Source: Picosynechococcus sp. PCC 7002 (GTDB taxonomy: Bacteria > Cyanobacteriota > Cyanobacteriia > Cyanobacteriales > MRBY01). From it: a stretch of DNA of 64,000 nt. Positions 51,869-61,951 of this stretch are shown here, piece after piece. The position numbers and the translations under genes were made by a program. A model generated the notes under the pieces. That model was not told where the DNA came from and made no database searches. It saw only the letters and a program-made list of their open reading frames with translations. Every line of letters begins with the position of its first letter. Positions within the stretch are counted from its first letter, which is position 1. The stretch spans positions 1 through 64,000 of the forward strand of contig NZ_CAWLFA010000001.1 of assembly GCF_963860125.1 (NCBI RefSeq), written 5' to 3'.

Positions 51869-54800
51869 ATGACTCAAGCTCCCTTCCGCCCCAACAGCTC
51901 CCAAGACAACCGTCTTCAGCCCCAACCCCTCGACCACGACCATAAAGAACACCCCATCGAAGAAACGGTGACCATTGTGCCGGTACAAGCCACCAGCACC
52001 AACAAGAAGCATTCTACCCTCACCTCGAAGGCTGGCACCCTTGTTAGTGAGCTTAGTAATCTCCGTTCCAACATCGACATGATGACGGAAGAACTCCAAT
52101 CTCTGTTAGCCACGGAACGGGCAGCGGTGGAGCGGGCGGAACTGCTCAATGCGATGACTTCCCACATTCGTGAGTCCTTAAGTTTTGAATATATTCTCAA
52201 TGCGACGGTCTCGGATGCACGCAATGCCCTGGATGTAGACCGGGTGGTAGTGTATGTCTTTGATGATCCAGATTGGCTCGGCAAAGTGATGTACGAGTCC
52301 GTGGAACGGCGGTGGCCCAGTGCTTTGGGAATGTCCTATTCCCTGGTGGGGTTGTCAGACCATGCCATTCGGCTCTTTCAGCAGGGGCGGGTTGAAGCGT
52401 TCAACAATCTCGGCCACGGAACAACAACGGATGATACCCAACTGGATCAATGGCAACAATTGGAAGTCCAGGCAAGTTTAACGGCACCGCTGCTTTTGGG
52501 GGGAGAGTTGTATGGGTTATTGGTGGCCCACCAATGTGCGATCGCCAGGGAATGGTCAGAGTCGGAGATCGAATTTTTCCGGCAGTTAGCGGTACAGGTG
52601 GGTTACGCCCTCGACCAAGCCCAATTGTTAGATCAACAGCGGGCGGCGGCGGAACAGGCCCAATGGTTAAACCAAATCAGTGCGCGGATCCGGGAATCTC
52701 TCACGCCAGCGGATATTTTTGCGGCGGTGGTTCAGGAAGTGCAAACTGCGCTCCGGGGCGATCGCACGGTGGTCTATCAGCTCGGTGAAAATGCCCTTGG
52801 GGGTCAAGTGGTCGCCGAAGCTGTAGAACGGCAGTTTCCGACAATCCTGGGCCTAGAACTCGATCTTCCCTGGCTGGAAGCCGCCCACCAAGACGCCTAT
52901 CTCCGGGGTCAGGTGACTGTCATCGAGGATATCTACGAGGCCAACCTCGATGAAGCGGTGCTCAATCACCTCAAGGCGAAAGGGATTCGCGCCAGTGCGA
53001 TCGCCCCCATTATCGCCCGCCAAAAACTCATGGGCTTTTTGATGGTGCACCAATGCTCACTACCCCGCCGTTGGGCCGATAGTGAACTAGAGATTTTGCG
53101 CCAGGCCGCCACCCAGGTCAGCACTGCCCTCGATCAAGCCTTTGCCCTCCAACAGCAAGAAAATGCCGCCCTCCAGGCCCAAATTCTCAATGAATTGTCG
53201 TCCCGTCTCGGTAGTTTTAATGACACCGCAGAGATCCTCGAAACAGCAGTAGACGATGCCCGCGAAGCCCTCCAAGCCGACCGAGTGCTCATTTTTCGGG
53301 TCGATGGCCCCCAAAAAGCCCTGGCGATCGCCGAAGCTGCTGATCCCCGCTGGAAAAGCCTCATGGGCAAAACACTCCAGGACTGTGGCCTCGATGAACG
53401 CTACCTCAAGCAGGCCCAGCGCGGCAAACTCACCGTCCTAAATCGCCTCAGCGACATCGGTTTGAGTGCCTCCCAACTAGAAACCCTCGACCAGGCCCAG
53501 GTGCGGGCAATGATGATTGCTCCTATTACCATCGAACGCAATCTTTTCGGCCTGATCGTCGTCCACCGTTGCCAAGGTGCCCACCCCTGGCAAGAAGTCG
53601 ATAGCAACCTACTCCAGCAAATTAGCAACCAAGTTAACTTTGCCCTCGAACGCATTAGCCTCATTGAACAACGGCAGATGACCGCCGAGCGCGCCCAACG
53701 CCTAAGTGAGATGAGTGCCCGTCTCCAGGAATCCCTCGAAGTCCAAGAAATTCTCAGCGCCGCCGTCGAAGAAGCGCGAGACATCCTCACTGCTGATCGA
53801 GCGATTGTCTATCGCTTGGATCAAAACTGGCGCGGCCTGATCAATGCAGAATCCGTTGTGTCTGGTTTTGAGTCGATCCTGGGATTAAAAACCAACGAAC
53901 CCCGTGTCACCGAAAAATTTGCCAAGGCCTACATCCGGGGGAAAGTGACGGCCTACGCCAACATCTACGAAGCCGACTTTATCGACTGTCACATCACCGA
54001 ATTTGCGACCCATGCCGTTAAAGGCTACATGGCCGTTGGCATCGTCGCTAACCAAAAGCTCTATGGCATGTTGATCGTGCATCAATGTTCTGGGCCGCGC
54101 CAATGGACTGACCTAGAGATCAATACCCTAAAGCAAATTGCCCAGCAGATTGGCTATGTTCTAGAGCAGGCTTTCCTCAAGGAAGAACAAGACCGTGCCA
54201 AGCGCCTGAATGAAACCCGGATGCGACTCCAGGCCGCCTCGACGGTAGAGGCCATTCTCAATGTCGCCGTCGAAGAAGCCCAGGATCTTTTGGGCACAGA
54301 CCGGGCAATTGTCTATGAATTTGATTCCTCTTGGAAAGGGCTGATCACCGCGGAATCGGTGGAGCAGGGCTACCCCACAACCCTCGGCTTACGCACCAAT
54401 GAACCCCGAGTCACAGAAAAGCTCTCAAAAAATTACCAGAAGGGTCACATCGTCGCGATTCCCGATATTTTTAATGCTGATTTTGTTGACTGCCATGTGA
54501 ATGAGTTTGCCCCCTATGGCGTCAAGGGTTATATGGCCACCGGGATTAGTGCGAACCAACGTCTCTATGGCATGTTGATTGTGCACCAATGTGCCAGCAC
54601 CCGTCTTTGGAGTGAGACGGAAATTGATATCCTCCGTCAACTCTCAGAACAGGTGGGGTATGCCCTCGACCAGGCCCTCCTCCGCCGGGAACAGGAGCAG
54701 GCACTCGTCCGGACACGCCAAGTAAACCTCATCAGTTTCCGGATCCGTGAATCCCTCGATCTAGAACGAATCTTCCGGACTGGCGTCGAAGAAGCCCTCA

Positions 54801-56263
54801 AGCTCATGAAGTGCGATCGGGTCGTAGTTTATCGCTTTGATGACAACTGGGATGGCCGGATTAAATACGAAGCCGTCAAATCCGGTTGGCGCAAACTCAG
54901 CGAAGATATGATGACCTCCGGCGATGCCCCCTGTTTCCCCGAAGATTACGTTGAACCCTATCGCCAAGGGCGGGTGCAAGTGACCCCCGATGTCTCCCAA
55001 GCTGGCCTCACCGCTTGTCACGAAGAACAACTCGGTAAATGGCAGGTAAAAGCCAACGTGGTGGTTCCCATTCTCGTTAACCAAAAGCTTTATGGTCTTT
55101 TGGGGGCGCACCAATGTTCGAGTACCAGAGAATGGGAAGCTCCCCTGGTAGAGTCCTTCCGTCAGGTGGCGATCCAGTTGGGCTATGCCCTCGACCAAGC
55201 CCTCCTCCTCGAGGAAGTCGAAACATCCCGTCGCCAAGCAGAAATTGTTTCCGAAGAACAGCGTCAACAGCGGGAGCAACTCCAAGGGCAAATTGAAAAC
55301 TTCCTCGAAGAAATCGAAGAATCCTTTGAAGGGGATTTGACCGTGCGGGCTGGGGTCACCGAAGGGGAAATGGGCACTGTCGCTGACTTTTTCAACGCCA
55401 CCCTCGAAAATCTCCAACTGCTGGTACAGCGGGTACAGGAATCGACAACCATTGTGTCAGACACTGCCCAAGAAAGTGAATCCTTGATTCAAAACCTGTC
55501 TGCGGAAGCGTTGCGCCAAGCCGAAAGCGTCAATGTGGCCCTTGATAAGCTCTTTAAAATGACTGGATCCATCCAAGAGGTCGCCAGCAACGCCCAGGAA
55601 GCCCAAGCCAAAGTCCAATTGGCCAACAAAACCCTCCAATCAGGGGACATGGCCATGAACCGGACTGTCCAGGGGATTGTGGCGATCCAACAGACTGTTG
55701 AAGCAACGGCCCGCAAGGTTAAAAATCTGGCGGATTCTTCCCAGAAGATCTCCCGGGTCTTAAACCTGATCCGCGAACTGGCCAACCAAACCAATTTACT
55801 CGCCCTAAATGCTTCTGTGGAGGCAACTCGCGCCGGGGAAGAAGAACAGGGATTTGCCGTCGCCAATGAAGTGCGCACCCTAGCGGAACAATCGGCCAAC
55901 GCCACCAAGGAGATTGAGGCGATCATCGAAGAAATCCAGGCGGAAACCAACGAGGTGATCAAAGCCATGGATGTGGGCCGGAAGCGGGTCTTGATCGGGA
56001 CGAAATTGGTGAAAGGGACACGCCAAGCCCTCACGGATCTCGCCAAGGTCAGTATGAGTATCAACCAAGCCGTCGAAAAAATTGCGGATTCGGCGTCTAC
56101 CCAGGTTGATATTTCCAATGAGCTGAACCAAACGATGCAGGATGTGGCCAATGTTTCTAGTCAAACCTCCGCCCAATCGGTGAAGGTGGCGGAATCGTTC
56201 ACCAAGCTCCTGGGGGTAGCCGGGGAACTGCAACAGAGTGTGTCTCGCTTTAAGGTGCAGTAG
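51869..56263 (+). CDS. Methyl-accepting chemotaxis protein with six GAF domains (PilJ/PixJ type)
   Basis: From ATG 51869 the receptor has 1464 residues and no membrane helix, so it appears cytoplasmic. Six GAF repeats follow one another (each ending LYG-L-V-HQC---R-W or similar). GAF4, GAF5 and GAF6 contain Cys-His at residues 707 (DCH), 875 (DCH) and 1050 (ACHEEQL), the position used by cyanobacteriochrome GAFs to attach a bilin; GAF1-3 lack it. The C-terminal methyl-accepting domain includes ELANQTNLLALNASVEATRA near 1300. ATG 51791 is upstream in frame but is not family-like. Light sensing is an inference. Confidence 0.88.
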   Translation: MTQAPFRPNSSQDNRLQPQPLDHDHKEHPIEETVTIVPVQATSTNKKHSTLTSKAGTLVSELSNLRSNIDMMTEELQSLLATERAAVERAELLNAMTSHIRESLSFEYILNATVSDARNALDVDRVVVYVFDDPDWLGKVMYESVERRWPSALGMSYSLVGLSDHAIRLFQQGRVEAFNNLGHGTTTDDTQLDQWQQLEVQASLTAPLLLGGELYGLLVAHQCAIAREWSESEIEFFRQLAVQVGYALDQAQLLDQQRAAAEQAQWLNQISARIRESLTPADIFAAVVQEVQTALRGDRTVVYQLGENALGGQVVAEAVERQFPTILGLELDLPWLEAAHQDAYLRGQVTVIEDIYEANLDEAVLNHLKAKGIRASAIAPIIARQKLMGFLMVHQCSLPRRWADSELEILRQAATQVSTALDQAFALQQQENAALQAQILNELSSRLGSFNDTAEILETAVDDAREALQADRVLIFRVDGPQKALAIAEAADPRWKSLMGKTLQDCGLDERYLKQAQRGKLTVLNRLSDIGLSASQLETLDQAQVRAMMIAPITIERNLFGLIVVHRCQGAHPWQEVDSNLLQQISNQVNFALERISLIEQRQMTAERAQRLSEMSARLQESLEVQEILSAAVEEARDILTADRAIVYRLDQNWRGLINAESVVSGFESILGLKTNEPRVTEKFAKAYIRGKVTAYANIYEADFIDCHITEFATHAVKGYMAVGIVANQKLYGMLIVHQCSGPRQWTDLEINTLKQIAQQIGYVLEQAFLKEEQDRAKRLNETRMRLQAASTVEAILNVAVEEAQDLLGTDRAIVYEFDSSWKGLITAESVEQGYPTTLGLRTNEPRVTEKLSKNYQKGHIVAIPDIFNADFVDCHVNEFAPYGVKGYMATGISANQRLYGMLIVHQCASTRLWSETEIDILRQLSEQVGYALDQALLRREQEQALVRTRQVNLISFRIRESLDLERIFRTGVEEALKLMKCDRVVVYRFDDNWDGRIKYEAVKSGWRKLSEDMMTSGDAPCFPEDYVEPYRQGRVQVTPDVSQAGLTACHEEQLGKWQVKANVVVPILVNQKLYGLLGAHQCSSTREWEAPLVESFRQVAIQLGYALDQALLLEEVETSRRQAEIVSEEQRQQREQLQGQIENFLEEIEESFEGDLTVRAGVTEGEMGTVADFFNATLENLQLLVQRVQESTTIVSDTAQESESLIQNLSAEALRQAESVNVALDKLFKMTGSIQEVASNAQEAQAKVQLANKTLQSGDMAMNRTVQGIVAIQQTVEATARKVKNLADSSQKISRVLNLIRELANQTNLLALNASVEATRAGEEEQGFAVANEVRTLAEQSANATKEIEAIIEEIQAETNEVIKAMDVGRKRVLIGTKLVKGTRQALTDLAKVSMSINQAVEKIADSASTQVDISNELNQTMQDVANVSSQTSAQSVKVAESFTKLLGVAGELQQSVSRFKVQ

Positions 56264-56377
56264 TTGTCGGGGTATCGGGGAGAGGCGATCGCCCTTTCCC
56301 CACCCTGTCGAGTAACATCGCATCGCAACATTATTTTTTATCATCACATCGGTTGAGTAGGGGATCATCATCCAATC

Positions 56378-59300
56378 ATGGCCAAGGAAACAGTTGATAC
56401 AAACGATCAAGCCTATGAATTCTTTGTCCAGGAATCACAGGCGCTTTTGCAGCACCTCGAAACGGGTTTGATGAACCTCTGCCAAGACCACGAAACACCG
56501 ACAATCCATGGTTTGATGCGGGCCGCCCATTCCATTAAAGGGGGCGCTGCCTGTGTGGGCTTGATGGCTATCCAAGCGATCGCCCATGATCTAGAAAACG
56601 GCATCCGGGCTCTTTATAAAGAAGACACTGTATTCGATGTGGAGCTGGAAAACCTGTTGCTCGAAGCCTATGACGCCCTCCAAGACCCCATCAATCAGCA
56701 AATTCACCAGGGAGAATATGACCCTGACCACGCTTTAGGACGGGCAAAACCGATCTTTAGCCAGTTAGAAGAAAAGTTAGGTCATGCCCTAGATGAAGCG
56801 GCAGAACTGCCGGAAATGCAGATGGAAGGGGATATTACTGAATTTATTTTCAAAGAAGAAGTCCCCCAGGCCCTTGGTCGCCTCGAAAATTACGTCAACA
56901 AACCGCCGACGAAAAATCCCCACGGGGAACTCGTTTCCCAAATGGAAGTTTTGGCGACCCTAGGCGATATGTTGAACCTCGAAGGCTTTGCGGCGATCGC
57001 CCAGGTGGCCCAAACGGCCCTTGAAACCAATGCTGAGCAGTACCTAGAGATTGCCCGCTGCGCCCTTACTGATTTTCAAGCGGGCCAAGCTGCTGTCCTC
57101 GCTGGCGATCGCACCCAGGGAGGAGAACCCAGTGCCGCCCTCCACCAACTCAGCCAAACCCAGACTCCCTCCCCGTCAACGGCACCAGAAACTCTTCCCC
57201 TAGAGACGGTCAATGACCTCGTGAATAACGGCAATGGCGAAGATTTAGGAAACGGTCTTTCCCTCGATGCCGATGAACTGGCCGCCCTCCAATTTTTAAC
57301 CCAAAATGCCCGACCAGAAGCCGAGATGCGACCCGTTCTGAGTGACATTGATCTGGCTGAACTGATCCTAGAAGCCGATGACGCCCTAGGGGAGGTCGAT
57401 GTAGATCTCACGAGCCTGGTGCTCATGGATGAACCGGAACCCAGCGAACCGATTATCCAGAATGATATTGTTTCCACCGAGGACGAGACTCCCCCCAGCC
57501 CTCCTCAGACTGAGGCGTTAGAACCCAAGTTAATTCCAAATTCTGCAGCAGCAGCTCCGGTTCCAGAAAAGGCTCCGGTTCCAGAAAAGGCGATCGCCCC
57601 CCCTGCCAATCCCGTTCTACCAAGCATCGACACCAATAGCCTCAGCGTGCGCCTCGACATGGGCCGCCTCAATCACCTCAACAGCCTGGTTGGCGAATTA
57701 GTCACCCAGGACAACAGCGCCCTACTCCGGAATAAACAAAGCAGCGATGCCCTCGATTCCCTCAAACGCTGGTATGGTCGCTTCGATAAAATTACCGCGC
57801 AATTCCAAGAATATGCCAAAGAACTGGTGGTCAAAAATCCCCAGGCCCGGGCTCAGTTGGCGCAATTTGTCATTTTTGCTTCGACCATGACCGAGGAAAT
57901 GGCCCAGCTCAGTGAAACCATTGAAGACACCACCCTCATCGCCCAGCAGGATCAGCAGGCCCTCAAACAACGACAACAAACCCTCAAACAACTAGAAAAT
58001 AATCTAATCCAAGCGCGGATGTTGTCCATTGGGGAGCTTCTGAACCGTTTTCCGCGCACTGTGCGTGATCTTTCCGTTAAGGGTAATAAACCCGTCAGCC
58101 TGAACCTAGAAGGAACCGATACCCTTGTGGATCGAGCGATTTTATCGAAGCTCTATGATCCTCTGGTTCACTTAGTTCGTAATGCCTTTGACCATGGCAT
58201 CGACTCCCCCGAAGAACGCCTTGCCCACAATAAATCAGAAGCGGGCACGATTACAATCAAAGCCTACAACCGGGGCAACTCTACTTACCTTGAAATCCAG
58301 GATGATGGTCGCGGCATTGACATTGAGAAAGTCCGTGCCAAAGCCGTGCGCAAAGGCTTAGTCAGTGCCACTGAAGCGGCAGAATTATCTCGGTCACAAC
58401 TGTATGAATTACTCTTTGTTCCGGGTTTTTCGACAGCAGAAAAAGTCAGTCATTTATCGGGTCGGGGGGTGGGCCTCGATGCGGTACGTCTGCAAATTCG
58501 CGCCCTCAAGGGAAATATTTCCTTGACCTCTGAGCTAGGCCAAGGGACAACTTTTACCCTCCGGCTCCCCTGGAGTATGACCATTACAAAATTGTTGATT
58601 TTCCGTTGTCAGGAGAGTGTCTTTGCGGTGCCTATCAATAGTTTGTCGGCGATCGCCGCTGCCGAAAAAGCAGATCTCACAAAAGACGGTCACCAAGAAC
58701 AGTTCCGCTGGCAAGGGAAAACAGTGCCCCTCGTCCAGGCCCTCCTGAGTGGCTTTAATTATCCCGCTTCGGCCATTGCCAGTCGGCAACAAATTGGCTC
58801 TTTAGCCCAGGGCAATATTAGTAATATTTGGAATCAAGTGGGCCAACAGATGGTTTTGGTCATGGCCCAGGCCAATGAAGTGATTGGTTTGCGGGTCGAT
58901 CAAATTCTCCTCGAACAAGATCTGGTGATCAAACCCTTTGGGACGGCGATCGCCTCACCTCGGTATATTTCTGGTTGCACTATTTTAGGGGATGGTCGCC
59001 TGGTTCCCGTTCTAGATAGTGCCGCCCTCATTGAACGGGTCTGCCAAAAAGATAGCCACAACACAACCATTATTAATCCCCAATTCCAGACCCGCCAGCC
59101 AAAATTAACTTTGCCGACTGTCCTCGCCATTGATGATTCTCTAACGACCCGACAAACCCTCTCCACCACCCTGCAAAAAGCCGGTTATCGTGTCATCCAG
59201 GCCCAAGACGGTGCCGACGGCCTCAACCAACTGGAGCTTCACCCTGAAGTGGTCGGGATTATTTGTGACGTGGAAATGCCCAATATGAACGGCTTTGAGT

Positions 59301-59512
59301 TTCTCGGCCGCTGTCGCAAAAAACATCCGAAAGCGGAACTTCCGGTGCTAATGCTGACTTCCCGGGGCAGTAAACGCTACCGGCAGTTGGCCCAGCAGTT
59401 GGGAGCAAATGGCTACTTAACGAAGCCCTATTTAGATCAAGAGTTAATCGAAACCCTCCAAGGGGCGATCGCCGAAACGAAGGCGAAACCAGCGGCGATC
59501 GCCACCCCTTAA
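56378..59512 (+). CDS. Hybrid CheA kinase with HPt and receiver domains (PilL/PixL type)
   Basis: The 1044-residue kinase opens with an HPt domain whose phosphoacceptor His51 is in MRAAHSIKGGAACVG. After a long acidic linker (Pro/Glu-rich, about 270-410) come the dimerisation and ATP-binding domain, with VHLVRNAFDHGID (N box) and DDGRGIDIEKV, GRGVGLDAV (G boxes), then a CheW-like domain and a C-terminal receiver (LAIDDSLTTRQT, GIICDVEMPNMNG, MLTSRGSKRY, YLTKPY). This order is typical of cyanobacterial PixL/TaxAY. It ends the operon. Start ATG 56378, 114 bases after the MCP stop. Confidence 0.92.
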   Translation: MAKETVDTNDQAYEFFVQESQALLQHLETGLMNLCQDHETPTIHGLMRAAHSIKGGAACVGLMAIQAIAHDLENGIRALYKEDTVFDVELENLLLEAYDALQDPINQQIHQGEYDPDHALGRAKPIFSQLEEKLGHALDEAAELPEMQMEGDITEFIFKEEVPQALGRLENYVNKPPTKNPHGELVSQMEVLATLGDMLNLEGFAAIAQVAQTALETNAEQYLEIARCALTDFQAGQAAVLAGDRTQGGEPSAALHQLSQTQTPSPSTAPETLPLETVNDLVNNGNGEDLGNGLSLDADELAALQFLTQNARPEAEMRPVLSDIDLAELILEADDALGEVDVDLTSLVLMDEPEPSEPIIQNDIVSTEDETPPSPPQTEALEPKLIPNSAAAAPVPEKAPVPEKAIAPPANPVLPSIDTNSLSVRLDMGRLNHLNSLVGELVTQDNSALLRNKQSSDALDSLKRWYGRFDKITAQFQEYAKELVVKNPQARAQLAQFVIFASTMTEEMAQLSETIEDTTLIAQQDQQALKQRQQTLKQLENNLIQARMLSIGELLNRFPRTVRDLSVKGNKPVSLNLEGTDTLVDRAILSKLYDPLVHLVRNAFDHGIDSPEERLAHNKSEAGTITIKAYNRGNSTYLEIQDDGRGIDIEKVRAKAVRKGLVSATEAAELSRSQLYELLFVPGFSTAEKVSHLSGRGVGLDAVRLQIRALKGNISLTSELGQGTTFTLRLPWSMTITKLLIFRCQESVFAVPINSLSAIAAAEKADLTKDGHQEQFRWQGKTVPLVQALLSGFNYPASAIASRQQIGSLAQGNISNIWNQVGQQMVLVMAQANEVIGLRVDQILLEQDLVIKPFGTAIASPRYISGCTILGDGRLVPVLDSAALIERVCQKDSHNTTIINPQFQTRQPKLTLPTVLAIDDSLTTRQTLSTTLQKAGYRVIQAQDGADGLNQLELHPEVVGIICDVEMPNMNGFEFLGRCRKKHPKAELPVLMLTSRGSKRYRQLAQQLGANGYLTKPYLDQELIETLQGAIAETKAKPAAIATP

Positions 59513-59524
59513 TTACTACAGGAA

Positions 59525-60178
59525 TTAGCTCATTTTCGGACGGCGTACCTGTTGGTCTTCCATCTGGGCCTTGGCTTTGGCGGCACTCTTCCGTAAGAAC
59601 TGGAGCCGTGTTTCGTAATCCTTGCGTTTGCGGCGGTTGGGGGTTTGCTCAATCAGGGCTTTAAGGGCACTCCCCAAACTCTTGTAGGCATTGGGTAGGG
59701 TATAACCAAACCGAGTAGCGAGGCGAATCGCCTGTTCGTCGGCATCAATGGCGATGGTCATCCGTTTTTCACCGCTATTTTTTTGCCATAGTCGGTAACC
59801 CGAAAAACCACAAAGGGCGATCGCCAAAACCAAGAGCAAACCATCCTGAACCCAAAGCTCGCCCACAGCACCCCCCAGACCAATGGCGAGGGCTGCCATT
59901 TCCCAGCCTTCCCGGGGAATTGTATCGTTCTGGATCTTTGCGACTTCATGCCAAAACAAGAGGTTGCGTTGGTCAATGGCGAGATTTTCCCACTTCGCCA
60001 AATCAATTTGAATTTCGACTTCATCTTTCCCTAATTCTTCGCAGCGGATGAGGGGGGGATTGACTTCTGTGGTGCCCTCAACCATCACCCAACTTTGCAA
60101 CTCAGGGGGCAACAGCGTCTTGAGGCGACGCAGCTCACTCATTTCGGCTCTGGCAGAAAAAGTGGAATAGGAAGTCAT
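59525..60178 (-). CDS. DUF3318 membrane protein
   Basis: The 217-residue protein has the cyanobacterial DUF3318 pattern: ELRRLKTLLPPELQSWV, NLLFWHEVAKIQNDTIP and two hydrophobic segments near residues 93-125 (MAALAIGLGGAVGEL and LLLVLAIALCGFSGYRLW). A basic helical C-terminus follows (RRKRKDYETRLQFLRKSAAKAK). Function is unknown. It converges with the CheA gene 12 bases away. Start ATG 60178; the first 12 residues are weakly conserved and ATG at MSELRR could also serve. Confidence 0.87.
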   Translation of the reverse strand: MTSYSTFSARAEMSELRRLKTLLPPELQSWVMVEGTTEVNPPLIRCEELGKDEVEIQIDLAKWENLAIDQRNLLFWHEVAKIQNDTIPREGWEMAALAIGLGGAVGELWVQDGLLLVLAIALCGFSGYRLWQKNSGEKRMTIAIDADEQAIRLATRFGYTLPNAYKSLGSALKALIEQTPNRRKRKDYETRLQFLRKSAAKAKAQMEDQQVRRPKMS

Positions 60179-60295
60179 AGGATCGGCAATCTGTAGGTGG
60201 GCTAGGGAATAAATTCTTGCTTCGTTATAACAATTGTAAACTTTCGTGACCTAATCCTTTTGTTAACCTTGGACAGCATCAACAAAGGCGATCGC

Positions 60296-60643
60296 CTAGG
60301 AAGTCAAAGAGGCATTGCGAAACTTCTTTGCCTGTTCTTCAATGCGCTCAGCCAAGCGATTACAAACTAAATTACACAGGTCATAAATCAGCTCATCACT
60401 GACCCGATAATAGGCAGAAGTTCCTTCACTCCGTCGCTGTAAAATTCCTGCCTGGAGCATCACCTTGAGGTGTTTAGACACGTTTGCTTGGCTTGTATCC
60501 GTTGCTTGAACCAAATCCTGGACGCAGCGTTCCCCGTCCTGTAAAAGACCTAAAATCCTCAACCGCATCGGTTCTCCCAGAACACTAAAGTACGAAGCTA
60601 CCTGTTGGAGAACTTCTGGGGGCATCTGATGGTCGTCAGGCAT
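60296..60643 (-). CDS. ArsR/SmtB-family transcriptional regulator
   Basis: This 115-residue winged-helix repressor shows SYFSVLGEPMRLRILGLLQ, then ERCVQDLVQATDTSQANVSKHLKVML (recognition helix) and the wing GILQRRSEGTSAYYRV. One Cys remains at the alpha3 metal-site position (ERCVQDL, as opposed to ELCVCDL) and two lie at LCNLVCNRL near the end, so it may sense redox or metals through a non-classical Cys set. No target gene is adjacent in a divergent position. Start ATG 60643. Confidence 0.88.
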   Translation of the reverse strand: MPDDHQMPPEVLQQVASYFSVLGEPMRLRILGLLQDGERCVQDLVQATDTSQANVSKHLKVMLQAGILQRRSEGTSAYYRVSDELIYDLCNLVCNRLAERIEEQAKKFRNASLTS

Positions 60644-60706
60644 TGGTTTTCTCAGAAAAAGGAATAGATAGTTTAAGACTATTGTATCAATTGATTATTG
60701 GAACGC

Positions 60707-61204
60707 TTAGGTTGGGTTGACCCACATTAGGGTCTGACCAAATTCAATGGGTTCACCGTCTTCAACGGCAATTTTAACAACTTCACCGCTGACTTCTGCC
60801 TCAATCTCATTCATTAATTTCATCGCTTCGATGATGCAAACGGTTTGACCATTGCCAACGCGATCGCCAACGGCAACGAAGGGATCTTCACCAGGGGCCG
60901 GCGCGCGGTAAAACGTTCCCACCATGGGGGAGGTAATGGCGACCCACTTATCATCAATGCTCACACTGGGAGCCGGGGTTTCCGCTTGGGAGGCTTCTGG
61001 GGTTGCAGTTGCTTGAGAAACAACGGGAGTGGACATTGCTGGTTGGGCGATCGCCTCGGACATCACCATCGTCTGGGGAGCAGCCACAACAGTACCTTTG
61101 CTCACACGGAGTTCAAAATCATCGGTTTTGAGTTCAAACTCGGTGACATTGGTTTGGCCGATGGTGGATAGAAGTTCTTGGATCTCTTGTAAATTAATAG
61201 CCAC
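60707..61204 (-). CDS. accB: Biotin carboxyl carrier protein of acetyl-CoA carboxylase
   Basis: AccB carries biotin between the carboxylase subunits in fatty-acid synthesis. The biotinylation motif EAMKLMNEIEAEVSGE is near residues 121-136, with the Lys intact. The 165-residue protein has a Pro/Ala-rich linker at residues 35-85, standard for the family. It lies 85 bases downstream of efp on the same strand, the usual cyanobacterial pair. Start ATG 61204. Confidence 0.96.
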   Translation of the reverse strand: MAINLQEIQELLSTIGQTNVTEFELKTDDFELRVSKGTVVAAPQTMVMSEAIAQPAMSTPVVSQATATPEASQAETPAPSVSIDDKWVAITSPMVGTFYRAPAPGEDPFVAVGDRVGNGQTVCIIEAMKLMNEIEAEVSGEVVKIAVEDGEPIEFGQTLMWVNPT

Positions 61205-61289
61205 AGAACAGGTTATTCCTCACAACTGCATGGGTAGGGGGGAGATCCAAGCCAGGATTAGTGCGGATCTCCAAAAAAGCTTTGGGGCT

Positions 61290-61847
61290 TTATTCGCGAC
61301 CGAGATAGGTATCGGTGCGGGTATCGATCTTAATGCGCTCACCAATCGAGATAAAAAGAGGCACATTGACCTGGGCCCCTGTGGAAACGATGGCGGGTTT
61401 GGTGCCCCCTGTGGCCGTGTCGCCTTTCACACCAGGATCTGTTTCCGTGACTTCGAGGACAACGGTATTCGGGAGTTCAACGTCAATGACTTGGCTGTTC
61501 CAGAAGAGGACATTAACTTCCATTTCTTCCATCAAGTATTTAACGCGATCGCCAATTTGCGCTTCCGTTAGGCGGACTTCTTCATAGGTTTCCATATCCA
61601 TAAAGACAAACTGCTCGCCCTCTTTATAGGTATGTTGCATGGTGCGTTTGTCGAGGATCGCTTGGGGAACGGTTTCACCAGCGCGGAACGTTTTTTCAAC
61701 GACGCTGCCTGTTTGGGCGTTTTTTAGTTTTGTCCGGACAAAGGCAGAACCTTTACCGGGTTTAACGTGGAGAAATTCGACGACGCGCCACACTGAACCG
61801 TCTAATTCGATGGATGTACCAGTACGAAAGTCATTACTTGAAATCAT
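61290..61847 (-). CDS. efp: Translation elongation factor P
   Basis: EF-P relieves ribosome stalling at polyproline stretches. The 185-residue length is standard. KPGKGSAFVRTKLKNAQTG contains the conserved loop (PGKGSA) with Lys that is modified in some bacteria. Other blocks are QHTYKEGEQFVFMDMETYEEV and the C-terminal ISIGERIKIDTRTDTYLGRE. It is paired with accB downstream. Start ATG 61847. Confidence 0.97.
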   Translation of the reverse strand: MISSNDFRTGTSIELDGSVWRVVEFLHVKPGKGSAFVRTKLKNAQTGSVVEKTFRAGETVPQAILDKRTMQHTYKEGEQFVFMDMETYEEVRLTEAQIGDRVKYLMEEMEVNVLFWNSQVIDVELPNTVVLEVTETDPGVKGDTATGGTKPAIVSTGAQVNVPLFISIGERIKIDTRTDTYLGRE

Positions 61848-61951
61848 GGAGCTTTAGCAACATTACGGGCTTGCATAATCAAACCATATTCTACCGTTGA
61901 TAGGGAAATTTCCGGCTAAATTCCTCGACTGCTTTCGGGGGGAGGATTTTT

